From an uncultured Lachnospira sp. (lineage in GTDB: Bacteria; Bacillota; Clostridia; Lachnospirales; Lachnospiraceae): a stretch of 64,000 bases of DNA. Each line of letters starts with the position of its first letter. The first letter of the stretch is position 1. The position numbers were made by a program, and so were the translations under genes. The notes beneath the pieces are model-generated. The model saw only the letters and a program-made list of their open reading frames with translations, had not been told where the DNA came from and did not search any database. The stretch is taken from contig CAJUKN010000007.1 in assembly GCA_910587485.1 (NCBI GenBank), positions 57,405-121,404 of the forward strand, read 5' to 3'. This document shows, in pieces, positions 16,830 through 26,244 of the stretch.

Positions 16830-18239
16830 ATGTTTGGAAGGAAGAAGAGTGAAGTTCAAAATACGAACCATGATATTGAGTTGATGATGTCAATGATGGA
16901 TAAGGTTATTGAGGGAGATTTTAGTGAGATTGATGTATCTCCGTTTGTGGACAAACGATATGGAGAAAAGATTAATGGCATGATTCAAGCTTTTAAAAAG
17001 GCAAATAATAATTTTGTTATGAGATTGAATGAAGCAATGGAATCAATTGGTGATAATTCTTATGTTAAAAATACGTTTGACCAGGTTCAATCTCAATATG
17101 AATCCATTAATGATATGGAAGAAGCCAGTCATCACCTTGAGACATCAATCAATGATATTTCGACATCAATGGAGGATATTCGAGATAATACACATGATAT
17201 TCTTGACGTCATACAAAAAAGTGCAGTAGGTATGAACGAGAGCATTCAAGTTGTCAATGAGTCATCTGGAAAAATCAGTGTCATTAATGGACAAATGCAG
17301 AAGTTTCAAGATAAGATACAAAAAATTGGGGAAATTGTAGATATTGTAAAGGCTGTTGCAAGTCAAAGTAATCTTCTTGCATTAAATGCTTCAATTGAAG
17401 CAGCAAGAGCAGGGGAGGCGGGCAAAGGATTTGCAGTTGTAGCTGACCAAGTAAGAGAACTGTCAAGCAATACATCATCATCTGCGGAAGATATTGTAAA
17501 ATATGTGAATGAGTTAAAAAATGATATTACAGAACTTGCTCAATTAATGGATGATACAACCACAAAGCTGGCTGAAGGCAACAGTAAAGTGGAAGGTTCA
17601 CTAAATGATATTAATAGAATGACCAATCAAATGGAAATTGTCAAAGATAAAGTAGATAATATATTTAAGGCGATTGATAAACAGACAACCGTTACGGCAA
17701 GTTTTTCTAACCAAGTTGAGAATATTGCTGTAAGTTATGATGAATTGACAAAAGACTGCATGGCTCAGGGAACACATGTATATAAGATTAGCCGTTATAT
17801 TGATACAACCAGAAGCGATATGGTTCGAGATTTTGCAAATGTTACGACACAAGACTGGTTAAAGATATTTGAGATAGACCATTTTATTCTTATGTGGCGT
17901 GTATATAGCAATGAAATTGGTTTTGAACAACTTAAAATTACACAGCTTAATAATCCTACAAGCTGTAAGCTTGGTATTTGGCTGGGCAAGCAGACAGACC
18001 CAGCAATTACAGGAAGTCAGGAGTTTGCGGCTGTTAAAAATGCTCATAATGAGTTACATAGATGTGCAACAGAATCATGGAAGGCAAAAGATGCTGGAAA
18101 TACTGAAAAAGCAAAAGAGTGTTTTAAAAACACTTATGATGCATTTTATGTATATAGAGATGCGATTAGAAAGTTGCAAGATAAGTTAATGACATTAGGG
18201 TACACTGATAAGACAAAGATAGTTGTCTTCCGTAATTAA
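16830..18239 (+). CDS. Soluble methyl-accepting chemotaxis protein with CZB domain
   Basis: 469 residues and no membrane segment, so a cytoplasmic receptor. The signalling hairpin tip is SQSNLLALNASIEAARAGE followed by GKGFAVVADQVREL. The C terminus is a chemoreceptor zinc-binding (CZB) domain: HFILMWRVY, CKLGIWLG and AHNELHRCA supply the His/Cys/His/His ligands. CZB receptors in other bacteria respond to zinc or hypochlorous acid and often link to c-di-GMP enzymes. GGAGGGG precedes ATG 16830. Confidence 0.9.
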   Translation: MFGRKKSEVQNTNHDIELMMSMMDKVIEGDFSEIDVSPFVDKRYGEKINGMIQAFKKANNNFVMRLNEAMESIGDNSYVKNTFDQVQSQYESINDMEEASHHLETSINDISTSMEDIRDNTHDILDVIQKSAVGMNESIQVVNESSGKISVINGQMQKFQDKIQKIGEIVDIVKAVASQSNLLALNASIEAARAGEAGKGFAVVADQVRELSSNTSSSAEDIVKYVNELKNDITELAQLMDDTTTKLAEGNSKVEGSLNDINRMTNQMEIVKDKVDNIFKAIDKQTTVTASFSNQVENIAVSYDELTKDCMAQGTHVYKISRYIDTTRSDMVRDFANVTTQDWLKIFEIDHFILMWRVYSNEIGFEQLKITQLNNPTSCKLGIWLGKQTDPAITGSQEFAAVKNAHNELHRCATESWKAKDAGNTEKAKECFKNTYDAFYVYRDAIRKLQDKLMTLGYTDKTKIVVFRN

Positions 18240-18300
18240 TTTTTTAACCTCATCAGGAGCTAGTTAGCTTGCCTGTTAAAAAATGCCGCAAAGCGACAAT

Positions 18301-18346
18301 GAGGTTGTAAGCAAGTAGCAAAGCGGATTATAAATATCCGCTTGAC
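18301..18346 (+). repeat. Dispersed 3'-flanking repeat, copy 3
   Basis: GAGGTTGTAAGCAAGTAGC then an 8-bp perfect dyad AAGCGGAT/ATCCGCTT around TATAAAT. This copy shows the hairpin best. Confidence 0.7.
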
Positions 18347-18362
18347 ATAGCTACGCAATCAA

Positions 18363-18435
18363 AAATAGTTGTTGTTATAACAACTATTTGTATTTATTTT
18401 ATCAGAAAAGTCCCCGCTTTTTAAGCGGGGGTATT
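18363..18435 (+). terminator. Two consecutive hairpins, terminator-like
   Basis: An 11-bp stem AAATAGTTGTT/AACAACTATTT (18363-18389) followed by T-rich sequence, then CCCCGCTT/AAGCGGGG (18412-18430). Confidence 0.6.
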
Positions 18436-18504
18436 TGATTTTGTGGAAAACTGTATTGTTTTATACATTTAATTTGCAGATTATGGAAAGGTATGGTTAT
18501 TTTT

Positions 18505-20145
18505 ATGGATAATCCAGTTTATGTATTTGGACACAGAAATCCAGATACGGATTCAATTTGTTCAGCCATTTGTTATGCAAGATTAAAGACATTGTTGACA
18601 GGTAAGGAGCATATTGCTAAAAGAGCAGGTCATTTAAATGAAGAGACACAATATGTGTTAAGTAAGAATGAAGTGAGTATCCCTGAATATATTAAAGATG
18701 TAAGACCACAAGTGCGAGATGTGGATATTCATATTATTGAGGGTGTTAGTGAAGACATATCAATGAAAGCTGCTTATCATTATATGAAAGAAAATAATAC
18801 TGTTACATTGCCCATATTGTCAAATGGTGAATTAGAAGGGCTTATCACACTTGGCGATATATCCAAATCATATTTTGATGTCTATGATAGTAATATTTTA
18901 TCAGTGGCGCATACCAGTATGCAAAATATTGTAGATACACTGGATGCAACTGTAATAACGGGTGATATAGGGCAAATTGTCGATAAAGGAAAAGTAGTGA
19001 TTGCAACGGCAAATCCCGATATGATGGAACAGTATATTGAAGAGGGCGACATTATTATTCTGGGTAACCGATATGATGCACAATTGTGTGCTGTGGAGAT
19101 GAATGCACGCTGTATTGTTATCTGTGAGGGTGTCAATGTGTCAAAGACCATTATTAAAGTGGCACAGGAAAATAACTGTATGATTATAACAACAGAATAT
19201 GATACCTATACAGTGGCACGTCTTATTAATCAAAGTCTTCCTATTCGATTTTATATGACACCAAAAGAAAAAATGATTAAATTTAAAATAACGGATTATA
19301 TTGAAGATATTGAGGATACGATGGCAAAAAGAAGATTCCGTGATTTTCCAATATTAGATGAAAACGGCAAATATATTGGTATGATATCAAGACGTAATCT
19401 TTTAAAACATGGGAAGAAGAAATTGATTTTAGTAGACCATAATGAAAAAAGTCAAGCAGTGTTTGGGGTAGAGACAGCAGAAATTCTTGAAATTATTGAC
19501 CATCATCGACTAGGTTCTATTCAGACAATGACGCCAGTATTTTTTAGAAATCAGCCGTTGGGCTGTACGTCAACCATTATTGGATTGATGTATGAAGAAA
19601 ATGGATTGATACCAGAAAAGACAATAGCTGCACTTCTTTGTTCAGCAATTATATCAGATACGCTCATTTTAAAATCGCCAACATGTACGCAGGTCGATAT
19701 TGATATATGTAAAAAAATGGCACAGATAGCAGATATTGATATCGAAAGTTATGGTCGTGAGATGTTTAAGGCAGGCAGTAACCTTGTAGGAAGAACATCT
19801 GAAGAATTATTTGCCAGAGATTTTAAGAAATTTTCAGTTAATGACATTGTGATTGGAGTAGGGCAGGTAAATTGTATGACAAAGGAAGAGACCGACATGG
19901 TACGCCAGCCAATGATTGATTATCTTTCAGGCGATATATCAAAAATGGGACTGGATATGGCATTTTTTATGATAACCAATGTCTTAACAGAGTCTTCAGA
20001 AGTTGTTTGTTTTGGTAACAATTCTACACAGATTATTACCAATTCATTTAGTACAGTATCCGATGGCAATGTTGTCTCATTAAAAGGGGTTGTATCACGT
20101 AAAAAGCAGTTGCTGCCGGCAATTATGGAAGAATTGCAGCAGTAG
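18505..20145 (+). CDS. Manganese-dependent inorganic pyrophosphatase with CBS/DRTGG domains
   Basis: 546 residues. The DHH phosphoesterase core is split by a regulatory insert: N-terminal GHRNPDTDSICSA carries His and Asp metal ligands; two CBS modules flanking a DRTGG domain follow (about 70-310); then VDHNEKSQ and IIDHHRLG (the DHH signature) and a DHHA2 domain. This is a family II pyrophosphatase regulated by adenine nucleotides, as in clostridia. ATG 18505 is chosen because the AAAGG site leaves only 2 bp before the alternative ATG 18493. Confidence 0.9.
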   Translation: MDNPVYVFGHRNPDTDSICSAICYARLKTLLTGKEHIAKRAGHLNEETQYVLSKNEVSIPEYIKDVRPQVRDVDIHIIEGVSEDISMKAAYHYMKENNTVTLPILSNGELEGLITLGDISKSYFDVYDSNILSVAHTSMQNIVDTLDATVITGDIGQIVDKGKVVIATANPDMMEQYIEEGDIIILGNRYDAQLCAVEMNARCIVICEGVNVSKTIIKVAQENNCMIITTEYDTYTVARLINQSLPIRFYMTPKEKMIKFKITDYIEDIEDTMAKRRFRDFPILDENGKYIGMISRRNLLKHGKKKLILVDHNEKSQAVFGVETAEILEIIDHHRLGSIQTMTPVFFRNQPLGCTSTIIGLMYEENGLIPEKTIAALLCSAIISDTLILKSPTCTQVDIDICKKMAQIADIDIESYGREMFKAGSNLVGRTSEELFARDFKKFSVNDIVIGVGQVNCMTKEETDMVRQPMIDYLSGDISKMGLDMAFFMITNVLTESSEVVCFGNNSTQIITNSFSTVSDGNVVSLKGVVSRKKQLLPAIMEELQQ

Positions 20146-20185
20146 ATAAAATAAAATGGAAAGAAAAGATAACATAGGAATAAGG

Positions 20186-20285
20186 TTAAAAAATTAAATT
20201 TTTAATCACTAAATTTGTATCTGTGCGCTGCCAGTCAGAAGTTCATAAGTATGATTTGAGTTTTGTAAAAAGCAGCGCGGAAATG
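20186..20285 (+). promoter_or_regulatory. Structured 5' leader of map (leader family, member 1)
   Basis: GCGCTGC (20225-20231) is perfectly complementary to GCAGCGC (20272-20278), which ends just before the start region. The 20-nt stretch ending GCGCTGC matches the leader of the amidase gene (33987-34006) at 17 of 20 positions, and both then have AAAAAGCAGCGC before the ribosome binding site. Possible translational control element. Confidence 0.5.
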
Positions 20286-20294
20286 GAAATAAAT

Positions 20295-21167
20295 ATGAAA
20301 AAGTTAAAAAGGGAAGAACCTTGTTGGTGCAATAGCGGCAAGATGTATGGTCTATGCCATATGGAATTTGATAAAAAACTTGAAATGTATAAAAAAAAGT
20401 TTCATAAAGTACCTCCAAGAACGATTATTAAAAATGAAAAACAATTACAGGGTATGAGAGACAGTGCTAAGATTAATATTGCAGTACTTGACTATGTGGC
20501 AGAGCATATCCATGAAGGCATGACAACAGAGGAAATAGACCAGATGGTATATGAAAAAACAACGGCTATGGGCGGTGTTCCAGCGCCTCTTAATTATGAA
20601 GGATTTCCTAAAAGTGTCTGTACATCTATCAATGAGCAGGTTTGTCATGGGATACCTTCGCCAAAGATTCAATTAATTGATGGAGATATTGTCAATGTAG
20701 ATTGTTCTACCATTCTTAATGGATATTTTTCAGATTCTTCCAGAATGTTTTTAATTGGAAATGTATCAGAAGAAAAAAGGCGGCTTGTAAGAGTGGCAAA
20801 AGAATGTGTTAAATTGGGTTTAGAAAGGGTGAAGCCTTGGGGACATCTTGGAGATGTTGCACAGGCAATCAGCGACCATGCAAAATTAAATGGTTATTCA
20901 GTTGTCAAACAGGTTGGCGGTCATGGTATAGGACTTGAGTTCCACGAGACGCCATTTGTAAGCTATGTAATCAAAAGAGGCACTGGCATGGTTATGGCGC
21001 CAGGCATGGTATTTACTATTGAGCCAATGATTAATATGGGTACATCGGATATATATATTGATGAAACAAATGGTTGGACTATTTACACAGATGATGAAAA
21101 ACCTTCCGCGCAGTGGGAATTAATGGTGTTGGTGACCGATACAGGATATGAGGTTATAAGTTATTGA
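20295..21167 (+). CDS. map: Methionine aminopeptidase type I with N-terminal SEC-C motif
   Basis: 290 residues. An N-terminal zinc-type SEC-C motif, EEPCWCNSGKMYGLCH, precedes the M24 domain. Metal ligands are in VNVDCSTILNGYFSDSS (two Asp), GGHGIGLEFHE (His), FTIEP (Glu) and the C-terminal WELMV (Glu). It removes the initiator Met cotranslationally; the SEC-C tag is common in clostridial MetAP and may help ribosome docking. ATG 20295 is the start; upstream in-frame codons belong to the structured leader. Confidence 0.93.
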   Translation: MKKLKREEPCWCNSGKMYGLCHMEFDKKLEMYKKKFHKVPPRTIIKNEKQLQGMRDSAKINIAVLDYVAEHIHEGMTTEEIDQMVYEKTTAMGGVPAPLNYEGFPKSVCTSINEQVCHGIPSPKIQLIDGDIVNVDCSTILNGYFSDSSRMFLIGNVSEEKRRLVRVAKECVKLGLERVKPWGHLGDVAQAISDHAKLNGYSVVKQVGGHGIGLEFHETPFVSYVIKRGTGMVMAPGMVFTIEPMINMGTSDIYIDETNGWTIYTDDEKPSAQWELMVLVTDTGYEVISY

Positions 21168-21186
21168 TAAAGTCGGTTAGAAAAAG

Positions 21187-21247
21187 CTCCCTTTATAAAG
21201 GCAAGTAAAATCATAAACTTGCCTTTATATAAAGGGAGTATTTTTTT
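21187..21247 (+). terminator. Strong intrinsic terminator of map
   Basis: CTCCCTTTATAAAGGCAAGT (21187-21206) pairs with the segment 21217-21238, followed by TATTTTTTT. Confidence 0.9.
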
Positions 21248-21373
21248 ATTTGTGTCAAATTATCATAAAAAATGTTTGATATAACAATAAAATTATCTTT
21301 GCAAATTTATATTATACTATTTCTATATTGCATTTTAAAATCAAATATAAATATAAAAAATAAATAGTAACAC

Positions 21374-21775
21374 TTACTTAAATGCAGGGTTAAAATAGTA
21401 ATAGTTTTTAGAGTTTAATTTGTCTTGAACAATAGAGAGTCCCTCACCAAAACGCTGAAAATGGACAACTTCACGCGTACGCAAGAATCTCAAAGGGTCT
21501 AATACATCAGGGTCATCAGTTAGTCTTATAAGGTTGTCATATGTGGTTCTGGCTTTTTGCTCTGCTGCCATATCTTCAAAAAGGTCTGTGATAGGGTCGC
21601 CTTTTGACTGAAATTCACATGCGTTAAATGGAATACCGCCTGCTGCCTGAGGCCATATAGCAGCAGTATGGTCGACATAGTATGCCTCAAAAGGCGTTCC
21701 CTTTATCTGTTCCATTGAAAGATTCCTAGTTAATTGGTGAACCATTGTACTAATCATTTCAAAATGACCTAGTTC
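21374..21775 (-). pseudogene. cotJC: cotJC segment 3 of 3 (C-terminal 133 residues)
   Basis: Spore-coat protein CotJC belongs to the manganese-catalase-like family. This segment supplies the residues ELGHFEM onward, including AAEQKART and the REVVHFQRF ligand region, and the true stop. It has no start of its own: upstream of the core (21774-21786) the reading frame enters element B, reading an unrelated ALRYWNISVAFV. Joined to segments 2 and 1 it completes a 197-residue protein with no stop or frameshift. As the sequence stands the gene is split; it is listed as broken only in that sense. Confidence 0.9.
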
Positions 21776-21808
21776 TTCTGTACCTACAAAAGCAACAGAA
21801 ATGTTCCA
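21774..21808 (-). other. Left attachment site of element B
   Basis: The 13-bp core TCTTCTGTACCTA (21774-21786) is identical to 31723-31735. The element-side arm ACAGAAATGTTCCA (21795-21808) is the exact reverse complement of the arm at 31708-31721. Confidence 0.88.
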
Positions 21809-21963
21809 GTATCTTAATGCTTTTATATTTTAATGAAAGTTTAACTTTTTCAATAAAACCTTAATAAAAGTACTTGATATATATGGTAATTTTTTTGCGA
21901 TTATGTTATATTATAAAGGTGTGTTAAAGCTAAATTATAAATATAAAAGGAGGAATTACATTA

Positions 21964-23928
21964 ATGAGAAAAAAATTATGCTTTAATCGAAAAAACACTT
22001 TAAAGTTAAGCACACTTGTGCTTGCAGGAATACTTACTGTTTCAGCAATGTTTATTCAAATTCCTATAATTAGCTATGCAGAAAACAGAGCAGCAAGTGA
22101 TGCACAAAACGTTATAACTGAAATTCCGGGTACAGTATCAACAGAAAGCAATTATAATACTTCATTCCTTTCAGTTACAGGATTTGCTTCAGGAAATGTT
22201 CATGACAGAAGTGAATATGTCGGAACAGAGTATTACAGAGTGATTGATGACGAAAAGAAATTCCTTGATGCAATTCGTGATGCACAGAGTGGCAAAGTTA
22301 AAGTTATGGAAATCACAAAGGATATGGATTTAGGATACAAGTATCTGACAGAGTTGCTGACAGCAGAAGTGCTTAGAAAGTACAACTTTGTTAGGGAATA
22401 TAAAAGACCATCAAATGAGTTGGCTAATGTAAATGGTGGATTTACAAATCCGCTTATGGAAAAAAGTGGTGTAACAACGATTACAGTAGGTAATATTGAT
22501 GGTCTTACAATCTTTTCACCAAATGGAAGCAGTATTAAGCATACAGAACTTAAAATTACAGGTAATGATATTGTTATAAGAAATCTGCATTTTAAAGAGA
22601 TGTGGCAGTGGGATGATGCTGGCGCACAGAAAGAAGTTGGCTGGTCTAACTTAAAAATTAATGGCGGTAAAAATGTATGGGTTGACCATTGTACATTTGA
22701 AGTTGCTTCTGATGGAAATATTGACTTAGAAAACGGTGCAACAGGAGTTACCATTTCATGGTGTAAGATTGGTGATGAAGCACTTGAAAATCCAGCAAAA
22801 GATAGCTCTATTTATCAGTCTATTATGTTTATGGAAGACCGATATCAGAAGGGAGAGCTTAATGCGAAAACGAGCTTATATCATCAGATGAGAACAGGTG
22901 GTGCAACACCTGAGCAGATTATGGCATATTCAGCATACCATAAGAAATGTCATTTAAGTGGTTCTGGTGATAAGGATTTCGTGAATTATGTATATGCAGA
23001 TGGAAGAGTTGTAGAAGATGCAAACAGCAATATTAAGCTTACCCTTGCATATAATCATTATGTAAATGTTGGACAACGTGTGCCAATGATTCGACAGGGC
23101 GTAGGCAATCTTATTAACTGTTATATTGATGATTCAACACATCAGACAGCGGCAGCAGCTAATCCAATATTTAAACAAATTGGACCATATTCATTGTCAC
23201 GTTGTCTAAATTCAAGAAATGGTGCATGTATTGCAGCTGACACATGTGTATTTAATGGCATTGAAGAACCAATTATAGGTGCTGAGGTTCAAGGTGATGA
23301 TACAGGCAATATGGCTCAAGTGTGGGCAACTATGTTTAAGAATGTATACAATCATACTTTGATTGTTAATTCAACAGTAACAAATTCAAAGGGTACATAT
23401 ACAGGAAGCAGCTGGGATAATAATGGTGACAATTTATTTACAACAGGGTTTAAATATAGAGATAAGTCAACTGTTGGTAATTGGGCATGGGCATCTCATA
23501 TAGTAAATGAAGATTCATATGAAAAGAGAGATTATACAATAGAAGAAGCAAAACCAATGGAATTTACATATGATACGGATGGAACACTTCCATTTGAATA
23601 TCAAGTACTTCCGCTTGAGGATGTTAAGGAAGTTGTAACTGGAAATTCTGGTGCAGGTGTTGTGGAAATGACAAACACAGAGTGGCTTCAGACACAATAT
23701 TCAGATTCTATCAAGCTTGGTGATATAGATGGTGATGGTGATAGAGATTCAACCGATGCTGTACTTTTAACAAAATATTTAGCTGGTATAAGAAACTTCG
23801 ATATAACAATTAATGAAAAAGCATGTGATGTAAATAGAAATGAAATTATCGATGTTGGTGATGCCGTTCTTCTTTTGAAACATTTAGCTAAATTAATTGA
23901 TATTGATGTTCTTTATGGTCAGAAATAG
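21964..23928 (+). CDS. Secreted pectate lyase (PL1 family) with type I dockerin
   Basis: 654 residues. A signal peptide ends near Ala39 (ISYA). The beta-helix pectate lyase domain spans about 90-560, with WVDHCTFEVASDGNIDLE and the catalytic-arginine region GQRVPMIRQG. It cleaves polygalacturonate by beta-elimination with calcium. The C terminus has two dockerin calcium loops, GDIDGDGDRDSTDAVLL and CDVNRNEIIDVGDAVLL, which would bind a cohesin; no scaffoldin gene is in the window. AAAGGAGG precedes the ATG. It is the first gene inside element B and has its own strong terminator, so it looks like cargo. Confidence 0.92.
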   Translation: MRKKLCFNRKNTLKLSTLVLAGILTVSAMFIQIPIISYAENRAASDAQNVITEIPGTVSTESNYNTSFLSVTGFASGNVHDRSEYVGTEYYRVIDDEKKFLDAIRDAQSGKVKVMEITKDMDLGYKYLTELLTAEVLRKYNFVREYKRPSNELANVNGGFTNPLMEKSGVTTITVGNIDGLTIFSPNGSSIKHTELKITGNDIVIRNLHFKEMWQWDDAGAQKEVGWSNLKINGGKNVWVDHCTFEVASDGNIDLENGATGVTISWCKIGDEALENPAKDSSIYQSIMFMEDRYQKGELNAKTSLYHQMRTGGATPEQIMAYSAYHKKCHLSGSGDKDFVNYVYADGRVVEDANSNIKLTLAYNHYVNVGQRVPMIRQGVGNLINCYIDDSTHQTAAAANPIFKQIGPYSLSRCLNSRNGACIAADTCVFNGIEEPIIGAEVQGDDTGNMAQVWATMFKNVYNHTLIVNSTVTNSKGTYTGSSWDNNGDNLFTTGFKYRDKSTVGNWAWASHIVNEDSYEKRDYTIEEAKPMEFTYDTDGTLPFEYQVLPLEDVKEVVTGNSGAGVVEMTNTEWLQTQYSDSIKLGDIDGDGDRDSTDAVLLTKYLAGIRNFDITINEKACDVNRNEIIDVGDAVLLLKHLAKLIDIDVLYGQK

Positions 23929-23972
23929 AGTAATTTTATCAAAAAAATATAAGATTTAGAGTTATGGATTAG

Positions 23973-24012
23973 GAGAAACCCCTGAAATGGAACATTTCAG
24001 GGGTTTCTCTAT
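23973..24012 (+). terminator. Pectate lyase terminator
   Basis: A perfect 17-bp stem, GAGAAACCCCTGAAATG with its complement, and a 3-nt loop (23973-24009). Confidence 0.85.
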
Positions 24013-24054
24013 TTACAAAAACAACAAAAATATTTTAAATGACCTTATAAAAAT

Positions 24055-24864
24055 TTAAACAGAAGGTGCAAAGAGTGGTTTTTTAGGTATATAAGGCTCT
24101 GCTTTTTTTGAGGTAATATCTCGTATAACGATAAAAGGGGTTTGTTCATCATCTTGACCAGCAGGATTATCTTCAATAAGGGCAGCTAAATTTTCATTTG
24201 AAATATTTTTTAATAGTGCGCATTTTCCAAGAATATTGACATGGATATCATTGGCATCAACAATCATAATTGGAATAGAAAATCGTTCATAAATATCATT
24301 ACAGACTTTTGTTGGTTCTTTAGGATTTAGTGTTGCTATTGTATGATATACCTCGAAGGCAGAATGATTATAAAAACCATCAATGCCCGCCGTATCTTCA
24401 CCTAAAATTTTATAAAATAATCCTCGTTTGCCAATTAATTTTCCAAAAGCGCCAATTACACCAGCATACAATACTTTGCCTAAACCATTTATATCAATCA
24501 TTAATTGAAGTTTGTAAGGCTCTGTAATGCCAATTCCACTGTCTGTCTTTTTTCCCAGTTTGCTTATCAGCTTTGTAAATTGGTGTAATTTTACATCATT
24601 CATGTGTACAATATTTTTTTGACACATAGAGATAACTTTTTCACTAACACTGATAATATCTCCATTTTCTATAAAAGGAATAATATATTGCTGTATTAAA
24701 TTCATATAATTTTCTCCAGCTTCAATAAAATGTGTCTTAATGCCATAACGTTCATAAGTGTGTCCATTTGCCTTGACAGTGCCGCGAATATAATATTCAA
24801 TAGAACCTTTTTTTCGATAATTAACAGGTTCATTTAGATTTCCTTCATATAAATATTTTGCCAT
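24055..24864 (-). CDS. F420-0:glutamate ligase-like protein
   Basis: 269 residues resembling the CofE/F420_ligase family: YGIKTHFIEAGEN, then ENGDIISVSEKVISM, then GEDTAGIDGFYNHS and IMIVDANDIHVNILG. CofE adds glutamate to coenzyme F420-0, but Clostridia of this type are not known to make F420, and such homologues are annotated without a proven substrate; a different amide-bond-forming role is likely. AAAGGAGG precedes the ATG. It lies inside element B, downstream of the VanS-like gene but separated by a terminator. Confidence 0.65.
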   Translation of the reverse strand: MAKYLYEGNLNEPVNYRKKGSIEYYIRGTVKANGHTYERYGIKTHFIEAGENYMNLIQQYIIPFIENGDIISVSEKVISMCQKNIVHMNDVKLHQFTKLISKLGKKTDSGIGITEPYKLQLMIDINGLGKVLYAGVIGAFGKLIGKRGLFYKILGEDTAGIDGFYNHSAFEVYHTIATLNPKEPTKVCNDIYERFSIPIMIVDANDIHVNILGKCALLKNISNENLAALIEDNPAGQDDEQTPFIVIRDITSKKAEPYIPKKPLFAPSV

Positions 24865-24972
24865 AATAGAAAGCCTCCTTTTTATTTATTTCATTTGTTA
24901 AGTTACCTATTTTTAAGTGAATATTAGAATGGATAAGTTTTTTAAAATAGCAATAATTGATTGTCTATAAAT

Positions 24973-25017
24973 AAAAAGCTTTTGTTTGATAGAAATTTTA
25001 TCAAACAAAAGCTTTTT
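24973..25017 (-). terminator. Terminator after the VanS-like gene
   Basis: A perfect 19-bp stem (24973-24991 with 24999-25017) flanked by A-runs and T-runs, so usable on either strand. Confidence 0.8.
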
Positions 25018-25083
25018 GTAATTGAATATTTCATTGATTAATTACTAAGAAAATATAAATATAAGATTGAGATTTTTAAAGAA

Positions 25084-26244
25084 TTAAGATGGTAAAGTGA
25101 TATGAAATGTTGTCTGTTCTTGTTCACTTTCAGCCCAGATAGTTCCTCCATGCAGCAAGATAATTTCCTTTGAAATGGCTAGTCCAAGACCTGCGCATCC
25201 TGTGTTGACGGAACGTGATTCATCAAGGCGAAAAAATTTTTCAAAAATGGATTCTAGTTTATGTTTTGGAATGGTTTTTCCTCTATTTTGAAAATCAATA
25301 TGAATTTCTTTTTCATTGCCGTTGGCAAAAACTTGAATTTCTGTATCTGGATAACTATAAGCAACTGCATTTTTTAAGATATTATTAAATACTCGTGCAA
25401 GTTTTTCAGAATCTCCATATAAAATTAAATTTTCATTTGCTTGAAGTTTAATAGTATTGCCATGCGCTTGGAGAATAGGATAAAATTCATCTGTTAGTTG
25501 GATAAGCATATAATAAAGATTGATACTTTCTTTTTCCAGACTGATTTGCGAAAGATTGTATCTTGTTATATCAAAAAATTCATTAATGAGCTTTTCTAAG
25601 CGCAGTGCTTTATCTAATGTAATATTAATATAATTGGATTTTTGTGTAATTGGCATTTCTGGTATTTCCTGTAATAAACTTAAATAGCCAATAATGGAAG
25701 TAAGTGGCGTTTTTAAATCATGGGCAAGATAAACAATTAAATCATTTTTTCTGGTTGCCTCTTCCTTTAATATTTGTTCGTGATGTTGTATGGTTGATTT
25801 AATTTCTACCATTTGAGCAAAAAGTTCTGCATTTTCTTCCTTATAGATATCAGGAATAGCAGTGTTTTCTATCATATAGGAATGCACCATTTTGTTGGCG
25901 TTTGATATAGTTTGATTCACTTTTTTTTCAGCATAAAGCCATGCTGCTATAAATATGCTTGTTGCCCATAAAACCACTGTTATACATAATGTTATCAAAA
26001 AGATTTGTTTAATTGTATGCCAGTTGGGTTCTATAGTAGATATTTTATACGTTTCATTTACAGATGAAATTTCGTGATGTACCATTAAATTATCAGAGAA
26101 CCAGTTACGAATGGTGGTACTCCAATTCATATCTAACCAATAATACAACTTAAAACATAATATTAATAAAAGAATAATAGTAATAAAATATATCAAAAGT
26201 TTTTTACTGGTTTTCTTTAGATTATTTTTCAATTTTATATCCAC
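25084..26244 (-). CDS. VanS-like sensor histidine kinase
   Basis: 386 residues. Two membrane segments (about 16-36 and 80-104) frame a short external sensor loop. His175 in YLAHDLKTPLTSIIGY is the phosphorylation site; the ATPase domain shows NNILKNAV and GLGLAISKEI. Layout matches VanS of glycopeptide-sensing systems. The gene overlaps the preceding regulator by 23 bp, so the pair is translationally coupled. No vanH, vanA, vanX or vanT gene lies nearby, so resistance is not implied; the signal may be cell-wall related. Confidence 0.85.
   Translation of the reverse strand: MDIKLKNNLKKTSKKLLIYFITIILLLILCFKLYYWLDMNWSTTIRNWFSDNLMVHHEISSVNETYKISTIEPNWHTIKQIFLITLCITVVLWATSIFIAAWLYAEKKVNQTISNANKMVHSYMIENTAIPDIYKEENAELFAQMVEIKSTIQHHEQILKEEATRKNDLIVYLAHDLKTPLTSIIGYLSLLQEIPEMPITQKSNYINITLDKALRLEKLINEFFDITRYNLSQISLEKESINLYYMLIQLTDEFYPILQAHGNTIKLQANENLILYGDSEKLARVFNNILKNAVAYSYPDTEIQVFANGNEKEIHIDFQNRGKTIPKHKLESIFEKFFRLDESRSVNTGCAGLGLAISKEIILLHGGTIWAESEQEQTTFHITLPS

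Noticed and set aside
21374..21757. A short stand-alone manganese catalase gene
   Set aside because: The frame begins inside a conserved helix and its missing N-terminal parts lie at 31.7 and 35.1 kb in the same orientation, joined by matching repeats; it is a segment of cotJC.
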